From Mycobacterium lacus (GTDB lineage Bacteria > Actinomycetota > Actinomycetes > Mycobacteriales > Mycobacteriaceae), in NCBI RefSeq assembly GCF_010731535.1, contig NZ_AP022581.1, positions 1,091,952 through 1,155,951 on the forward strand: a stretch of DNA of 64,000 bases. Reading direction: 5' to 3'. Positions 53,045 through 62,231 of the stretch are shown one piece after another (the first letter of the stretch is position 1; the number at the start of each line of letters is the position of its first letter). The translations under genes and the position numbers were made by a program. The notes beneath the pieces were generated by a model. The model ran no database searches. It worked only from the letters and a program-made list of their open reading frames with translations, and was not told where the DNA came from.

Positions 53045-53862
53045 GCCTGGGTGCCGCCGGTCCGGGCTGGCTGTTCTGCCCGGCCGACCGCCCCGAGCGC
53101 TTCGCCAAGGCGGCCGCGGCCGCCGACGTGGTGATCCTGGACCTGGAGGACGGCGTGGCGCCGCCCGAAAAACCCGCCGCGCGCAAGGCGCTGCAGTCCA
53201 CCCCGCTGGACCCCGCGCGCACCGTGGTGCGGATCAACGCGTCCGGCACCGAGGAGCAGGCCCGCGACCTGGAGGCACTGGCGGGCACCGGGTACACGAC
53301 GGTGATGCTGCCCAAGGCCGAGTCGGCCGCGCAGGTGGCGGCACTCGCCCCGCGCGATGTCATCGCGCTGGTGGAGACCGCGCGCGGTGCCCTGTCCGCC
53401 GCTGAGATCGCCGCCGCCGGGAACACTGTGGGGATGATGTGGGGTGCCGAGGACCTGATCGCCACCCTGGGCGGCAGCTCCAGCCGTCGGACCGACGGCG
53501 CCTATCGCGATGCTCCGCGGCACGTGCGGTCGACGATCCTGCTGGCGGCGTCCGCGTTCGGCCGGCTCGCGCTCGACGCCGTGCATCTGGACATCCGTGA
53601 CGTCGAGGGGTTGCGGGAGGAGGCGACCGACGCCGCGACGGTGGGCTTCGACGTGACCGTGTGCATCCATCCCAGCCAGATCCCCGTGGTCCGAGAGGCT
53701 TATCGACCCGACGACGAGAAGCTGGCCTGGGCGCGACGGGTCTTGGCCGCGGCGCGCAACGAGCGTGGGGTGTTCGCGTTCGAGGGGCAAATGGTCGACT
53801 CCCCGGTGCTGCGGCACGCGGAAATGATGGTGCGCCGGGCGGGGGAATCCACGCCCGGGTGA
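53041..53862 (+). CDS. citE: CitE-like beta-hydroxyacyl-CoA lyase (Rv2498c type)
   Basis: A 273-residue TIM-barrel lyase. [11 protein letters not shown], the metal/CoA motif [46 protein letters not shown] and [11 protein letters not shown] are seen. No citrate-lyase partner genes exist here. The recalled M. tuberculosis enzyme splits (S)-citramalyl-CoA and HMG-CoA, joining itaconate and leucine catabolism. It is the last gene of the overlapped operon; 254 bp with promoter-like sequence separate it from bkdA. Confidence 0.93.
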   Translation: MSLGAAGPGWLFCPADRPERFAKAAAAADVVILDLEDGVAPPEKPAARKALQSTPLDPARTVVRINASGTEEQARDLEALAGTGYTTVMLPKAESAAQVAALAPRDVIALVETARGALSAAEIAAAGNTVGMMWGAEDLIATLGGSSSRRTDGAYRDAPRHVRSTILLAASAFGRLALDAVHLDIRDVEGLREEATDAATVGFDVTVCIHPSQIPVVREAYRPDDEKLAWARRVLAAARNERGVFAFEGQMVDSPVLRHAEMMVRRAGESTPG

Positions 53863-54116
53863 CGTTGCTGGTTTGGGGTGGGCACCGCCCGGCGGGTGGC
53901 TGCGCTAACGCCACCGGCGCGACCAGCTGCGATGGTTGCGACACGGGCACGCGACCCGCAATCAGCCCGGAGTCTTCGCCGTCGAGGGCATAATGGTGAC
54001 TACGCCCGTAGCGCGGCGAGCCGAGCGGATTGGGCCGGTAGTCGTCGACCCCGGCCCGTGAGAATTTGCGGTCGGTAGTTTGCTGCGGCCCGCTGGCTCC
54101 GAGCGCAGGAGGCGGT

Positions 54117-55208
54117 ATGGCGGATAGTCCTGAGATCGCGATGACTGTCGACCTGGAGCCGGTGCGGCTTGTCAGCCCGGATGGGACGCCCACGGCCGAA
54201 CACCGCTATAGCCGTGACCTTCCCGCGGAGACGCTGTGCTGGCTCTACGAGACGATGGTGGTCACCCGCGAGCTCGACACCGAGTTCGTCAACCTGCAGC
54301 GTCAGGGCCAGTTGGCGCTGTTCACGCCCTGCCGCGGCCAGGAGGCGGCGCAGGTCGGTGCGGCGGCCTGCCTGCGTAAGACTGACTGGTTATTTCCCCA
54401 ATACCGGGAATTGGGTGTCTATGTGGTGCGCGGCATCCCGCCCGGGCATGTCGGGGCCGCGTGGCGCGGAACCTGGAACGGCGGGCTGGAATTCACCAAG
54501 AAGTGCTGTGCCCCGATATCGGTTCCGGTAGGTACCCATACCCTGCATGCCGTCGGGGCGGCGATGGCCGCACAACGGCTCGGCGAAGACTCCGTCACGG
54601 TGGCATTCCTCGGCGACGGCGCCACCAGCGAGGGCGACGTGCACGAGGCGCTGAACCTCGCGGGCGTGTTCGCCACGCCGTGCGTGTTCTACGTGCAGAA
54701 CAACCAGTGGGCGATTTCGGTGCCCGTACGCAAGCAGACCGCGGCGCCGTCCATCGCGCACAAGGCGATTGGGTACGGCATGCCCGGTATCCGGGTGGAC
54801 GGCAACGACGTGCTGGCGTGCTACGCGGTGATGGCCGAGGCCGCGGAGCGGGCCCGAGCCGGCGATGGCCCGAGCCTGATCGAGGCGCTCACCTACCGGC
54901 TCGGCCCGCACACCACGTCCGACGACCCCACCCGGTACCGAACTCAGCAGGACGTGGACCGCTGGCTCGCGCTGGATCCGATTCCGCGTTACCGGGCCTA
55001 CCTGCAGGGTCAGGGTCTGTGGTCGGAACACCTCGAGGAACGGGTCGCCGCCCGGTCGAAGCGGATGTGCGCCGAACTACGCGACGCGGTGTTCGATGCG
55101 CCCGATTTCGCCATCGATGACGTGTTCACCACGGTATATGCCGAAATCACGCCGGGGCTGGAAGCGCAGCGCCAGCAGCTGCGGGCCGAACTGGATCGGA
55201 TCGGGTAG
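54117..55208 (+). CDS. bkdA: branched-chain 2-oxoacid dehydrogenase E1 alpha subunit
   Basis: A 363-residue ThDP enzyme subunit (named pdhA in older annotation). The ThDP motif GDGATSEGDVHEALNLAGVF ends in YVQNNQWAIS; PCRGQEAAQVGAAA and the phosphorylation-loop-like TYRLGPHTTSDDPTRYR are present. It decarboxylates branched 2-keto acids with BkdB. ATG 54117 follows AGGAGG; a TAGTTT -10-like box lies about 36 bp upstream. It feeds isovaleryl-CoA to fadE19. Confidence 0.94.
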   Translation: MADSPEIAMTVDLEPVRLVSPDGTPTAEHRYSRDLPAETLCWLYETMVVTRELDTEFVNLQRQGQLALFTPCRGQEAAQVGAAACLRKTDWLFPQYRELGVYVVRGIPPGHVGAAWRGTWNGGLEFTKKCCAPISVPVGTHTLHAVGAAMAAQRLGEDSVTVAFLGDGATSEGDVHEALNLAGVFATPCVFYVQNNQWAISVPVRKQTAAPSIAHKAIGYGMPGIRVDGNDVLACYAVMAEAAERARAGDGPSLIEALTYRLGPHTTSDDPTRYRTQQDVDRWLALDPIPRYRAYLQGQGLWSEHLEERVAARSKRMCAELRDAVFDAPDFAIDDVFTTVYAEITPGLEAQRQQLRAELDRIG

Positions 55209-55218
55209 GGAGGCGGGC

Positions 55219-56277
55219 ATGACTCAGATCGCGGATCGTCCGGCCCGCACGAACGAAACGCTATCGGTCGCATTGCCGCTGGCCGAATCGCCGCAACCGC
55301 AACCGTTGACCATGGTCCAGGCGCTCAACCGCGCCCTGCATGACGCGATGGCCGCCGACGACCGCGTCCTGGTTTTCGGCGAGGACGTCGGGGTGCTGGG
55401 TGGGGTGTTCCGGGTAACCGAGGGATTGGCCGCGACGTTCGGCGAGGACCGGTGCTTCGACACGCCGCTAGCGGAATCTGCGATTGTCGGCATCGCGGTG
55501 GGGCTGGCGCTGCGCGGCTTCGTCCCCGTGCCCGAAATCCAGTTCGACGGCTTCACCTACCCAGCGTTCGATCAGGTGGTCAGCCATCTGGCGAAATACC
55601 GGAGCCGCACGCGCGGCGAGGTGAACATGCAGGTCACCGTCCGAATCCCGTCGTTCGGCGGGATCGGTGCGGCCGAACATCATTCGGACTCCACCGAGTC
55701 CTACTGGGCGCACACGGCCGGCCTGAAGGTCGTGGTGCCGTCCGGGCCGTCGGACGCGTACTGGCTGCTGCGGCATGCGATTGCCTGCCCCGACCCGGTG
55801 ATGTTCCTGGAGCCGAAACGCCGTTACTGGGGTCGCGGGGTGGTCGACACCGCCCAGCCGGAACCGCCGATCGGGCAAGCGGCGGTGCGCCGCGCCGGGG
55901 GCGATGTCACCGTGGTGACCTACGGCGGCTTGGTGGCCACCGCCCTGGCTGCCGCGGAAACGGCTGAGCGGCAACGTGGTTGCAGCCTAGAGGTCATCGA
56001 CCTGCGGTCGTTGGTCCCGTTGGACTTCGACACCGTCGCCGCGTCGATCCGGCGGACCGGGCGTTGCGTGGTGATGCACGAGGGCCCGCGAAGCCTGGGT
56101 TACGGCGCCGGGTTGGCCGCTCGCATCCAGGAGGAGATGTTCTACGAGCTGGAGGCGCCGGTTTTGCGCGCCTGTGGTTTTGACACTCCCTACCCACCGG
56201 CGCGGTTGGAGAAGCTGTGGCTGCCGGGGCCGGACCGGCTGCTGGACTGTGTCGAGCGGGTGCTGGGGCAGCCGTGA
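55219..56277 (+). CDS. bkdB: branched-chain 2-oxoacid dehydrogenase E1 beta subunit
   Basis: A 352-residue transketolase-like beta subunit. [57 protein letters not shown] and [20 protein letters not shown] are present. It completes the E1 active site with BkdA. ATG 55219 follows GGGAGG, 10 bp after bkdA; the stop overlaps bkdC (GTGA). Confidence 0.94.
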   Translation: MTQIADRPARTNETLSVALPLAESPQPQPLTMVQALNRALHDAMAADDRVLVFGEDVGVLGGVFRVTEGLAATFGEDRCFDTPLAESAIVGIAVGLALRGFVPVPEIQFDGFTYPAFDQVVSHLAKYRSRTRGEVNMQVTVRIPSFGGIGAAEHHSDSTESYWAHTAGLKVVVPSGPSDAYWLLRHAIACPDPVMFLEPKRRYWGRGVVDTAQPEPPIGQAAVRRAGGDVTVVTYGGLVATALAAAETAERQRGCSLEVIDLRSLVPLDFDTVAASIRRTGRCVVMHEGPRSLGYGAGLAARIQEEMFYELEAPVLRACGFDTPYPPARLEKLWLPGPDRLLDCVERVLGQP

Positions 56278-57506
56278 ACCCGGACGTGGTGAAAGGGCGC
56301 ATCCAAGCGTTTACGATCCCCGACCTCGGTGAGGGCCTGGAAGAAGTGACCGTGACGTGCTGGAACGTCGTCGTCGGCGACCATGTCGAGCTCAACCAGA
56401 CGCTGTGCTCGGTGGAGACCGCCAAGGCTGAGGTGGAAATTCCCAGCCCATACGCCGGCCGGGTCGTCGAGATAGGCGGCGCGGTAGGGGATGTGCTCAA
56501 GGTAGGTGCGATGTTGGTGCGGATCGACACGCAGCCAGCCGCGGGGGACTCAACGGCAGGTGCGGCGCCGAACGGTGAATCCTCGACGCACGCCAGGGCA
56601 TTCGTGGGATACGGGGCGGACGACGCATTCGACCGGAGCAGAAGGGCCGCAGCGGCACGTCCCAAAGCCAAACCGGCCGTGCGGAAGTTGGCCGCGGAGC
56701 TTCACGTCGACCTGACCGAAGTGCCCCCCGGCCCGGACGGCCTGGTCAGTCGGGAGGCCGTGTTGGCGGCGGCGGGCGCGGGGGACAAGCGGCCCGGCGC
56801 GACGTACGACGTGCTGCCGATCCGTGGGGTCCAAGCACATATGGCGGAACGGATGGCGCTGTCGCACGGCCAGATTCCAGATGCACAGGCCAGCGTCCAG
56901 GTCGACTGCACCAACCTGCTGCGGGTGTGCGATCGGCTCGGTGTGCTCATTGGTAACGGCGAGGCGAGGATCACGCCGTTCGTGCTGACATTGCGGCTGT
57001 TGGTAATCGCGTTGACCCACAACGCGATTCTCAACGCAACCTGGGTCGACTCGGCTGAGGGACCCCAGGTGCACGTCCATCACAGCGTGCATCTGGGCTT
57101 CGCGGTGGCGACCAAGCGGGGGCTGCTGGTCCCGGTGATCAGCGACGCGCAAGCCAAGTCGACCAGCGAACTGGCTTGTCGGGCAGCCGAATTGACTAGC
57201 GGCGCTCGCGATGGCACCCTCACGCCGGCGGAGCTGCGGGGCTCGACGTTCACCGTGTCGAACTTCGGGGCGCTCGGGGTGGACGAGGGCGTGCCGGTGA
57301 TCAACCATCCCGAAGCGGCGATCCTGGGGATGGGGGCGATCAAGCCGCGGCCGGTGGCCGTTGCCGATGAGGTTGTCGTGCGGCCGACGATGACGCTGAC
57401 ATGCGTGTTCGACCACCGGGTCGCCGATGGCGCTCAGGTGGCCCACTTCCTTTGCCAGCTAAGGGATCTGGTCGAGTCGCCCGAGATCGCGTTAGTCGAT
57501 CTGTAG
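56274..57506 (+). CDS. bkdC: branched-chain 2-oxoacid dehydrogenase E2 (dihydrolipoyl acyltransferase)
   Basis: A 410-residue E2. Lipoyl domain 7-85 with the lipoyl Lys51 in [12 protein letters not shown]; peripheral subunit-binding domain about 130-165 ([20 protein letters not shown]); catalytic domain about 185-410 with FDHRVADG, His381. It transfers the acyl group from E1 to CoA. E3 (Lpd) is not encoded here. The last 15 bases overlap the 3' end of the HNH pseudogene on the other strand. Confidence 0.95.
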   Translation: MNPDVVKGRIQAFTIPDLGEGLEEVTVTCWNVVVGDHVELNQTLCSVETAKAEVEIPSPYAGRVVEIGGAVGDVLKVGAMLVRIDTQPAAGDSTAGAAPNGESSTHARAFVGYGADDAFDRSRRAAAARPKAKPAVRKLAAELHVDLTEVPPGPDGLVSREAVLAAAGAGDKRPGATYDVLPIRGVQAHMAERMALSHGQIPDAQASVQVDCTNLLRVCDRLGVLIGNGEARITPFVLTLRLLVIALTHNAILNATWVDSAEGPQVHVHHSVHLGFAVATKRGLLVPVISDAQAKSTSELACRAAELTSGARDGTLTPAELRGSTFTVSNFGALGVDEGVPVINHPEAAILGMGAIKPRPVAVADEVVVRPTMTLTCVFDHRVADGAQVAHFLCQLRDLVESPEIALVDL

Positions 57507-58891
57507 CTGACCCTCGCTGTCTTCGTCGTCTTCGTTGTGTAGCAGTTTTTCGGGGTGGTGGAAGGTGTTCGTTCTAGGTTGGCTGCGGTCTAGGTGGGGC
57601 GGTGGTATCCATTCGGTGTCGCCGTTGGCGCGTTTGCGGGTGGTCCAGCCTTGTTCGGCTAGTGGGTGATGGCCGCCGCAGGCGAAGGTCGGGTCGTTGA
57701 CGTTGGTGGTGCGGCACTGGGCGTAGGGGGTGCAGTGATGGACTTCGGCGTTGTAGCCCTTGACGTCGCAGCCCGGCGCTGAGCAGCCGCGGTCCTTGGC
57801 GTACAGGACAATTCGTTGCCCCGGGTGAGGTCAGGCGTTTGGTGTGATAGAGCGCCAGGGCTTTGCCCTGGTCGAAGATGGCCAGATAGTGCCTCGCGTG
57901 GCGGGCCAGGCGGATCACGTCGCTCATCGGCAGGATGCTGCCGCCGCCGGTGAGTGCGGTGCCGGCGGCGGCTTCCAGCTCGGCCAGGGTGGTGGGCACG
58001 ATGATCGACGCTGGTAGCCCGTTGTGCTGGCCCAAATCTCTGGAGGCCCAGCATGGCGCGCAGGGCGGCGTTGAGGCCGTCGTGGTTGCGCTGGTTTGCC
58101 GTGCGGGTGTCGGTGTCGATGGCGGTTTGGCTGGGGGTGCCGTCCACACAGGGGGTGTCGCTGTCGGGGTTGCACATGCCGGGGGCGGCCAGTTTGGCCA
58201 ACACCGCCTCCAGGGTGGCGCGCAACTCGGGGGTGATCATCCCGCGCAGCTCCGACATGCCGTCGGACTGTTGGTTACCCAACCTCAGCCCGCGCCGCCG
58301 CGCCCGGTCCTCGTCGCGGTAGGTGCCATCGGGGTTGAGGCAGTCGGCGATGGTGTCGGCCAGCCCGGCGTGGGGGTACCGCCCGCTTGCGGGGGATTGT
58401 TCGGGTCGATATTGGCTGCCCTGGCGCGCCAGGTCGGCTTGGGCGCGCTCGCGGGTGGCCGCGTCGACCCAGCCGGGCAGCCGGTGGTGGACGCGGCGGA
58501 TCACCGCGATGTGGCCGGCGCCGAGTTTCCCGGCTTTCTGCGCGGCGGCCGTCGCAGCCAGCATCGGCGGTAGGGGTTCGCCGGTGAGCCCGCGGCGCGG
58601 CCCGAGGTCGGCGGCCTCGTTGATGCGTCGGGAGGCTTCGGCGCGGCTGGTCAGTGTCTAGTCGGCGATCGCATGCGAGAGCTTGGCGCCCAATTCTTCG
58701 GCAGTGGCTTGGCGGGCCAGGTTGTTGATCAACTGATGCTCGGGCACCGGCAGCCGGCGGCGCACCTTTTCGCAGCGTTCCAGCAGCGCCAGCCACTCCC
58801 GGGTGCTCAACGCATCGAATCTCAGCCCGACCACGCCGTCGACCGCGGCATCGAGTGCGTCGAACGCCGCGGTGATTGCCTCGCGATCCAT
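57492..58891 (-). pseudogene. DUF222/HNH endonuclease (13E12 repeat family), multiply disrupted
   Basis: ATG 58891 opens the DUF222 domain (EAITAAFDALDAAVDGVVGL, STREWLALLERCEKVRRRLP). A TAG at 58660-58658 interrupts the same frame after SHAIAD; reading then continues with [20 protein letters not shown]. Extra G bases near 58048 and 57820 shift frame twice. The C-terminal HNH part sits in the third frame ([36 protein letters not shown]) and ends at TAA 57494-57492. A MIRU-type core interrupts the protein at 58371-58396. Intact members are about 450-480 residues and are often mobile or degenerate in mycobacteria. Confidence 0.9.
58371..58396. repeat. MIRU-type core inside the HNH pseudogene
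   Basis: The 26 bp here are identical to 47123-47148 inside the scoA/scoB MIRU-like element (GGGGGTACCGCCCGCTTGCG plus flanks). In the pseudogene it encodes [11 protein letters not shown], a stretch foreign to the DUF222 family. The CCCGC-TT-GCGGG centre can form a hairpin. Confidence 0.75.
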
Positions 58892-59110
58892 ACCGCGAAA
58901 CTATCGCAGGCCACCGACAAGAAACGCCGCCCACAAACCACTGAAACCACAGTGACACAAGTGATTTCGCTATGGTTTCAGCAGGAGCCGAGGCCGGGGA
59001 ACACGACCCGGGTGGCGCCGTCCTGCGGCATCGCCCGATCGACAATCCCGCTCGAACTCACAACGTACCCTCAACGACGTTTTCGGCTGAGACGGACGTT
59101 CCCGCGGGTC

Positions 59111-59126
59111 GTGACTTCCGCCCCTA
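59111..59126 (+). promoter_or_regulatory. candidate DosR box upstream of DUF1876 gene
   Basis: GTGACTTCCGCCCCTA fits the recalled DosR pattern GGGACTTNNGNCCC with one mismatch (second base). It ends 73 bp before ATG 59200. It lies in the 308-bp gap after the HNH pseudogene, which otherwise shows no gene. Confidence 0.65.
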
Positions 59127-59199
59127 TCGCGCGACCGAGTGCTGTGATCACATAGACGGGTGCCCGTGAAAGCCCGCCAAGAAGGACAAGGAGGCTGTG

Positions 59200-59475
59200 A
59201 TGACAGACAACGACACCAAGACCTGCCAAATCGACGTGCTGATCGAAGAACACGAAGAGCGCACCCGGGCGAAGGCACGACTGTCCTGGGCGGGCAAGTC
59301 GATTGTCGGCGTTGGTTTGGCACGGCTCGATCCGGCCGACGAGCCGGTGGCCCAGATCGGCGACGAACTCGCGATCGCCCGGGCGCTGACGGATCTGGCC
59401 AATCAACTGTTCGCCCTGACATCGTCTGACATCGAAGCCAGCACCCACGAGCCGGTCACGGGTCTGCACCACTGA
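59200..59475 (+). CDS. DUF1876 dormancy-type protein (Rv1738/Rv2632c family)
   Basis: A 91-residue protein. CQIDVLIEEHEERTRAKARL, GKSIVGVGLARLDPADEPV and IGDELAIARALTDLANQL match Rv1738, a DosR-induced dimer whose fold resembles ribosome hibernation factors. ATG 59200 follows AAGGAGG. A ribosome- or RNA-related role in non-growing cells is inferred. It sits directly before a hibernation factor gene and after a candidate DosR box. Confidence 0.92.
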   Translation: MTDNDTKTCQIDVLIEEHEERTRAKARLSWAGKSIVGVGLARLDPADEPVAQIGDELAIARALTDLANQLFALTSSDIEASTHEPVTGLHH

Positions 59476-59501
59476 ACACCGCCGCCACCGGCGTGTGTGC
59501 G

Positions 59502-59517
59502 GTGACCTTCGGCCCTA
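59502..59517 (+). promoter_or_regulatory. candidate DosR box upstream of hibernation factor gene
   Basis: GTGACCTTCGGCCCTA matches 13 of 16 bases of the element at 59111 and fits GGGACTTNNGNCCC with two mismatches. It ends 33 bp before ATG 59551. Confidence 0.55.
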
Positions 59518-59550
59518 TGGCGGCGGTCCACGGCGGCGTACCAACGAATC

Positions 59551-60354
59551 ATGAGGCAGAGATCCGACTTACCGGCCGTTCTCGACGCCGAGGTGACGAC
59601 ACGTGGACGGTTGGCCGGCGCAGAAGACTACGCGCGGAGCAAGATTGGCGAGCTTGGCCGTCTCACCCGTCTGCCGGTGCTGCGCGCGCACGTCAAGCTG
59701 AGTGAACACGCCGACCCGGCCGTTCCCCGCCGGGTGATCGCGCAGGCGAATCTCGACATCAACGGGCGGCTGGTGCGGGCGCAGGTCGAAGGCGTCACCG
59801 CGCGCGAAGCGATCGACCGACTCGAGGCGCGGCTGCGCCATCGGCTGGAACGCGTCGCCGAACACTGGGAAGCCAAACGAGGCGGCATCCCCAGGCTCGG
59901 TCCGCACGAATGGCGGCACTCCTCCGAGCCCACCCACCGGCCGACCTACTTCCTGCGACCCGAGGAGGATCGCCGAATCATCCGGCACAAGTCGTTCAGC
60001 CTGCCAACCTGCACCGTCGACGAAGCCGCGTCCGAGATGGAAGCGCTCGACTATGACTTCCACCTGTTCACCGAACAGGGTACGAGGCAGGACAGCGTGC
60101 TGTATCGCGGAGGTGCCACGGAATACCGTCTCGCACAGGTCAATCCGGAGCCCGTGGAGAAGCTGGCGCCCTTCGAAGTGCCGTTGACCATCAGCCCGCA
60201 GCCGGCCCCGCGCCTGGCTGTCGAGCAGGCCATCCAGCGCATGGGGTTGCTCGGGTTGCCTTTCCTGTTCTTCGTTGACGCGTCCCGAGACCGGGGATGC
60301 GTGGTGTATCACCGCTACGACGGACACTACGGGCTCATCACACCGGCGAGCTGA
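59551..60354 (+). CDS. long ribosome hibernation factor (RafH/Rv0079-like)
   Basis: A 267-residue protein. An HPF/S30AE-like N-domain (about 10-115: GAEDYARSKIGELGRLTRLP, HVKLSEHADPAVPRR, QANLDINGRLVRAQVEG) is followed by two C-terminal modules. They are RIIRHKSFSLPTCTVDEAAS...EALDYDFHLFTE (about 140-190) and PRLAVEQAIQRMGLLGLPFL...YHRYDGHYGLI (about 215-265). The same architecture is recalled for hypoxia-induced RafH, which protects stalled ribosomes. ATG 59551 has a weak ribosome site. It is convergent with rtcB (3-bp gap). Confidence 0.9.
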   Translation: MRQRSDLPAVLDAEVTTRGRLAGAEDYARSKIGELGRLTRLPVLRAHVKLSEHADPAVPRRVIAQANLDINGRLVRAQVEGVTAREAIDRLEARLRHRLERVAEHWEAKRGGIPRLGPHEWRHSSEPTHRPTYFLRPEEDRRIIRHKSFSLPTCTVDEAASEMEALDYDFHLFTEQGTRQDSVLYRGGATEYRLAQVNPEPVEKLAPFEVPLTISPQPAPRLAVEQAIQRMGLLGLPFLFFVDASRDRGCVVYHRYDGHYGLITPAS

Positions 60355-60357
60355 TCT

Positions 60358-61794
60358 TCAGCCTTTGACGCAGCCCAACGGAACGAGGCGAGCGACTTTG
60401 CGTGCCAGGCCGCCATGATCGCTGGCTTCGATGACCTCGTCGATGTCCTTGTAAGCCTCCGGCTTTTCCTCGGCCAGGCCCCTGCGCGAGGTGCCGCGGA
60501 CGAGGATGCCGCGTTTCGCCAGGCTGGCGCGGATCGCTTCGCCGCTGGTGTGGCGGGCGGCCTGGTGGCGACTCTGCACACGCCCGGCGCCATGCGCGGT
60601 GGAAAAGAAGGCGGGGTTATCGGCCACCCCGGCAAGCACATACGACGCGGTGCCCATCGTCCCCGGTATCAGGACGGGCTGGCCAACCGTCGCCAGGTCC
60701 GAGGGTAGGTCCGGGTGATGCGGCGGCAGTGAGCGGGTCGCGCCCTTGCGGTGCACGCACACCGAGCGGAGCCGGCCTTCGACGGGGTGCACCTCGATCT
60801 TGGCCAGGTTGTGCGACACGTCGTAGAGCAGGTCCAGGTCCGCCCCGGCCACCTCCTCGAACACGCGACGCGTTGCCTCGGTGAGCAATTGGCGATTGGC
60901 ACGCCCGTAATTTGCCGCCGCGGCCATCGCCGCGAGGTATGCCTGGCCGTCGGCGCAGTGCACCGGCACACACGCCAATTGGCGGTCCGGCACCGCAATG
61001 CCATAGCGGCCCATGGCTTTTTCCATCTGCCGGATATGGTCGGTGCAGATCTGGTGGCCCAGGCCACGCGAACCGGAGTGGATCATCACGCAGACCGTGC
61101 CCTCGGCCAGACCCATCTGCGCGCCCGCGTCCGCGTCGTACACGCGGTCGACCGCCTGGACTTCCAAGAAGTGGTTGCCCGAACCGAGGCTGCCGATCTG
61201 GCCAAGCCCGCGTTCGACGGCCCGGTCGCTGACCTCGGCCGCGTCCGCGCCGGCCATCACGCCGCCGTCTTCGCAGCGCTCCAGGTCGGCTGCCACACCG
61301 TGTCCCTGTTCCACCGCGAACCGCGCGCCACCGGTCAGCACCTGCCGGAGCGTGTCGCGGTTGGGCAGCCGCCACACACCCTTGGTGCCCAGGCCGCGCG
61401 GTATCGCGCGATCGAGCCGGTCCATTACCGCCTGCAGCCGCGGTTGCAGGCCGTCGCGGTCCAGCCCTCGGCCAACCAAAAGCCTTACGCCACAAGAAAT
61501 ATCGAAGCCAACGCCACCGGGGGAGACGACCCCGCCGTCGTCAACATCGGTCGCCGCCACGCCGCCGATCGGGAATCCGTATCCCCAGTGCATGTCGGGC
61601 ATTGCGTACGAGGCCCGGACGATCCCCGGCAGCGTCGCCACATTGACCACTTGCGCCAGGGTCATGTCACCTGGGTCGTGAGGCAGCAACGACCTGGACG
61701 CGAACACGATCCCGGGCACCCGCATCGCGCCCTCTCGTTCGATGCGGAACCGGTATGGGGTCTCCTCGACGATCTTCATGCGCCAGCCCACCAT
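60358..61794 (-). CDS. rtcB: RNA-splicing ligase RtcB
   Basis: A 478-residue GTP-dependent RNA ligase that joins 2',3'-cyclic phosphate or 3'-phosphate ends to 5'-OH ends. Mn ligands are in [26 protein letters not shown] and [20 protein letters not shown] and the guanylated His401 in [12 protein letters not shown] are present. ATG 61794 directly abuts the archease stop; Met6 (61779) is an alternative. It is co-transcribed with archease, its known activator. M. tuberculosis Rv2631 is the counterpart. It would repair tRNAs or rRNA cut by toxins or stress RNases (inference). Confidence 0.95.
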   Translation of the reverse strand: MVGWRMKIVEETPYRFRIEREGAMRVPGIVFASRSLLPHDPGDMTLAQVVNVATLPGIVRASYAMPDMHWGYGFPIGGVAATDVDDGGVVSPGGVGFDISCGVRLLVGRGLDRDGLQPRLQAVMDRLDRAIPRGLGTKGVWRLPNRDTLRQVLTGGARFAVEQGHGVAADLERCEDGGVMAGADAAEVSDRAVERGLGQIGSLGSGNHFLEVQAVDRVYDADAGAQMGLAEGTVCVMIHSGSRGLGHQICTDHIRQMEKAMGRYGIAVPDRQLACVPVHCADGQAYLAAMAAAANYGRANRQLLTEATRRVFEEVAGADLDLLYDVSHNLAKIEVHPVEGRLRSVCVHRKGATRSLPPHHPDLPSDLATVGQPVLIPGTMGTASYVLAGVADNPAFFSTAHGAGRVQSRHQAARHTSGEAIRASLAKRGILVRGTSRRGLAEEKPEAYKDIDEVIEASDHGGLARKVARLVPLGCVKG

Positions 61795-62217
61795 TCACAC
61801 ATCGAGCGTTACCGAACACCGCCAGCCGTGTCGGTCGCGACAGAACCGAAGCTCGTTGAGAGACACCGCCTTAGGCACGGCACCCACCTGAACCAGGGTA
61901 CTCGCGTCGGCCATCGCGAATGTGGCGTCGAGACCACCCCCGACGTCGGCCAGCTCGACATCGACGGGCGCTTCGCCGGCGGTCTCCAGCAGATAGATGA
62001 CCTCCTCGAGAACCGCGACCAGCAGATCGTCGTCGCGATCGGCGGTCAGCCGGCGCAGGCGGGTGTGGTCGGCCCGCGCCGACCCCAGGTCAAGGAAGCT
62101 CTCGACGACGGCCAGCACCGCCTGCCGGATGCAACCGTCGCGGGTCGGTGCCCAGGCTTCGATTCGCAAATCCGCCGTATGCGGGACGGCCCGATGCCCG
62201 CAAGCACTGACCGACAT
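61795..62217 (-). CDS. archease (RtcB activator; Rv2630 homologue)
   Basis: A 140-residue protein. HTADLRIEAWAPTRDGCIRQ, a conserved acidic cluster (DRDDDLLVAVLEEVIYLLET) and the C-terminal SLNELRFCRDRHGWRCSVTLDV are archease signatures; Asp residues bind the metal that speeds RtcB guanylation. ATG 62217 is chosen because the N-terminus begins the fold there. It lies between the fusion hydrolase gene (14-bp gap) and rtcB. Confidence 0.9.
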   Translation of the reverse strand: MSVSACGHRAVPHTADLRIEAWAPTRDGCIRQAVLAVVESFLDLGSARADHTRLRRLTADRDDDLLVAVLEEVIYLLETAGEAPVDVELADVGGGLDATFAMADASTLVQVGAVPKAVSLNELRFCRDRHGWRCSVTLDV

Positions 62218-62231
62218 GGCCTGTCGGAGAC

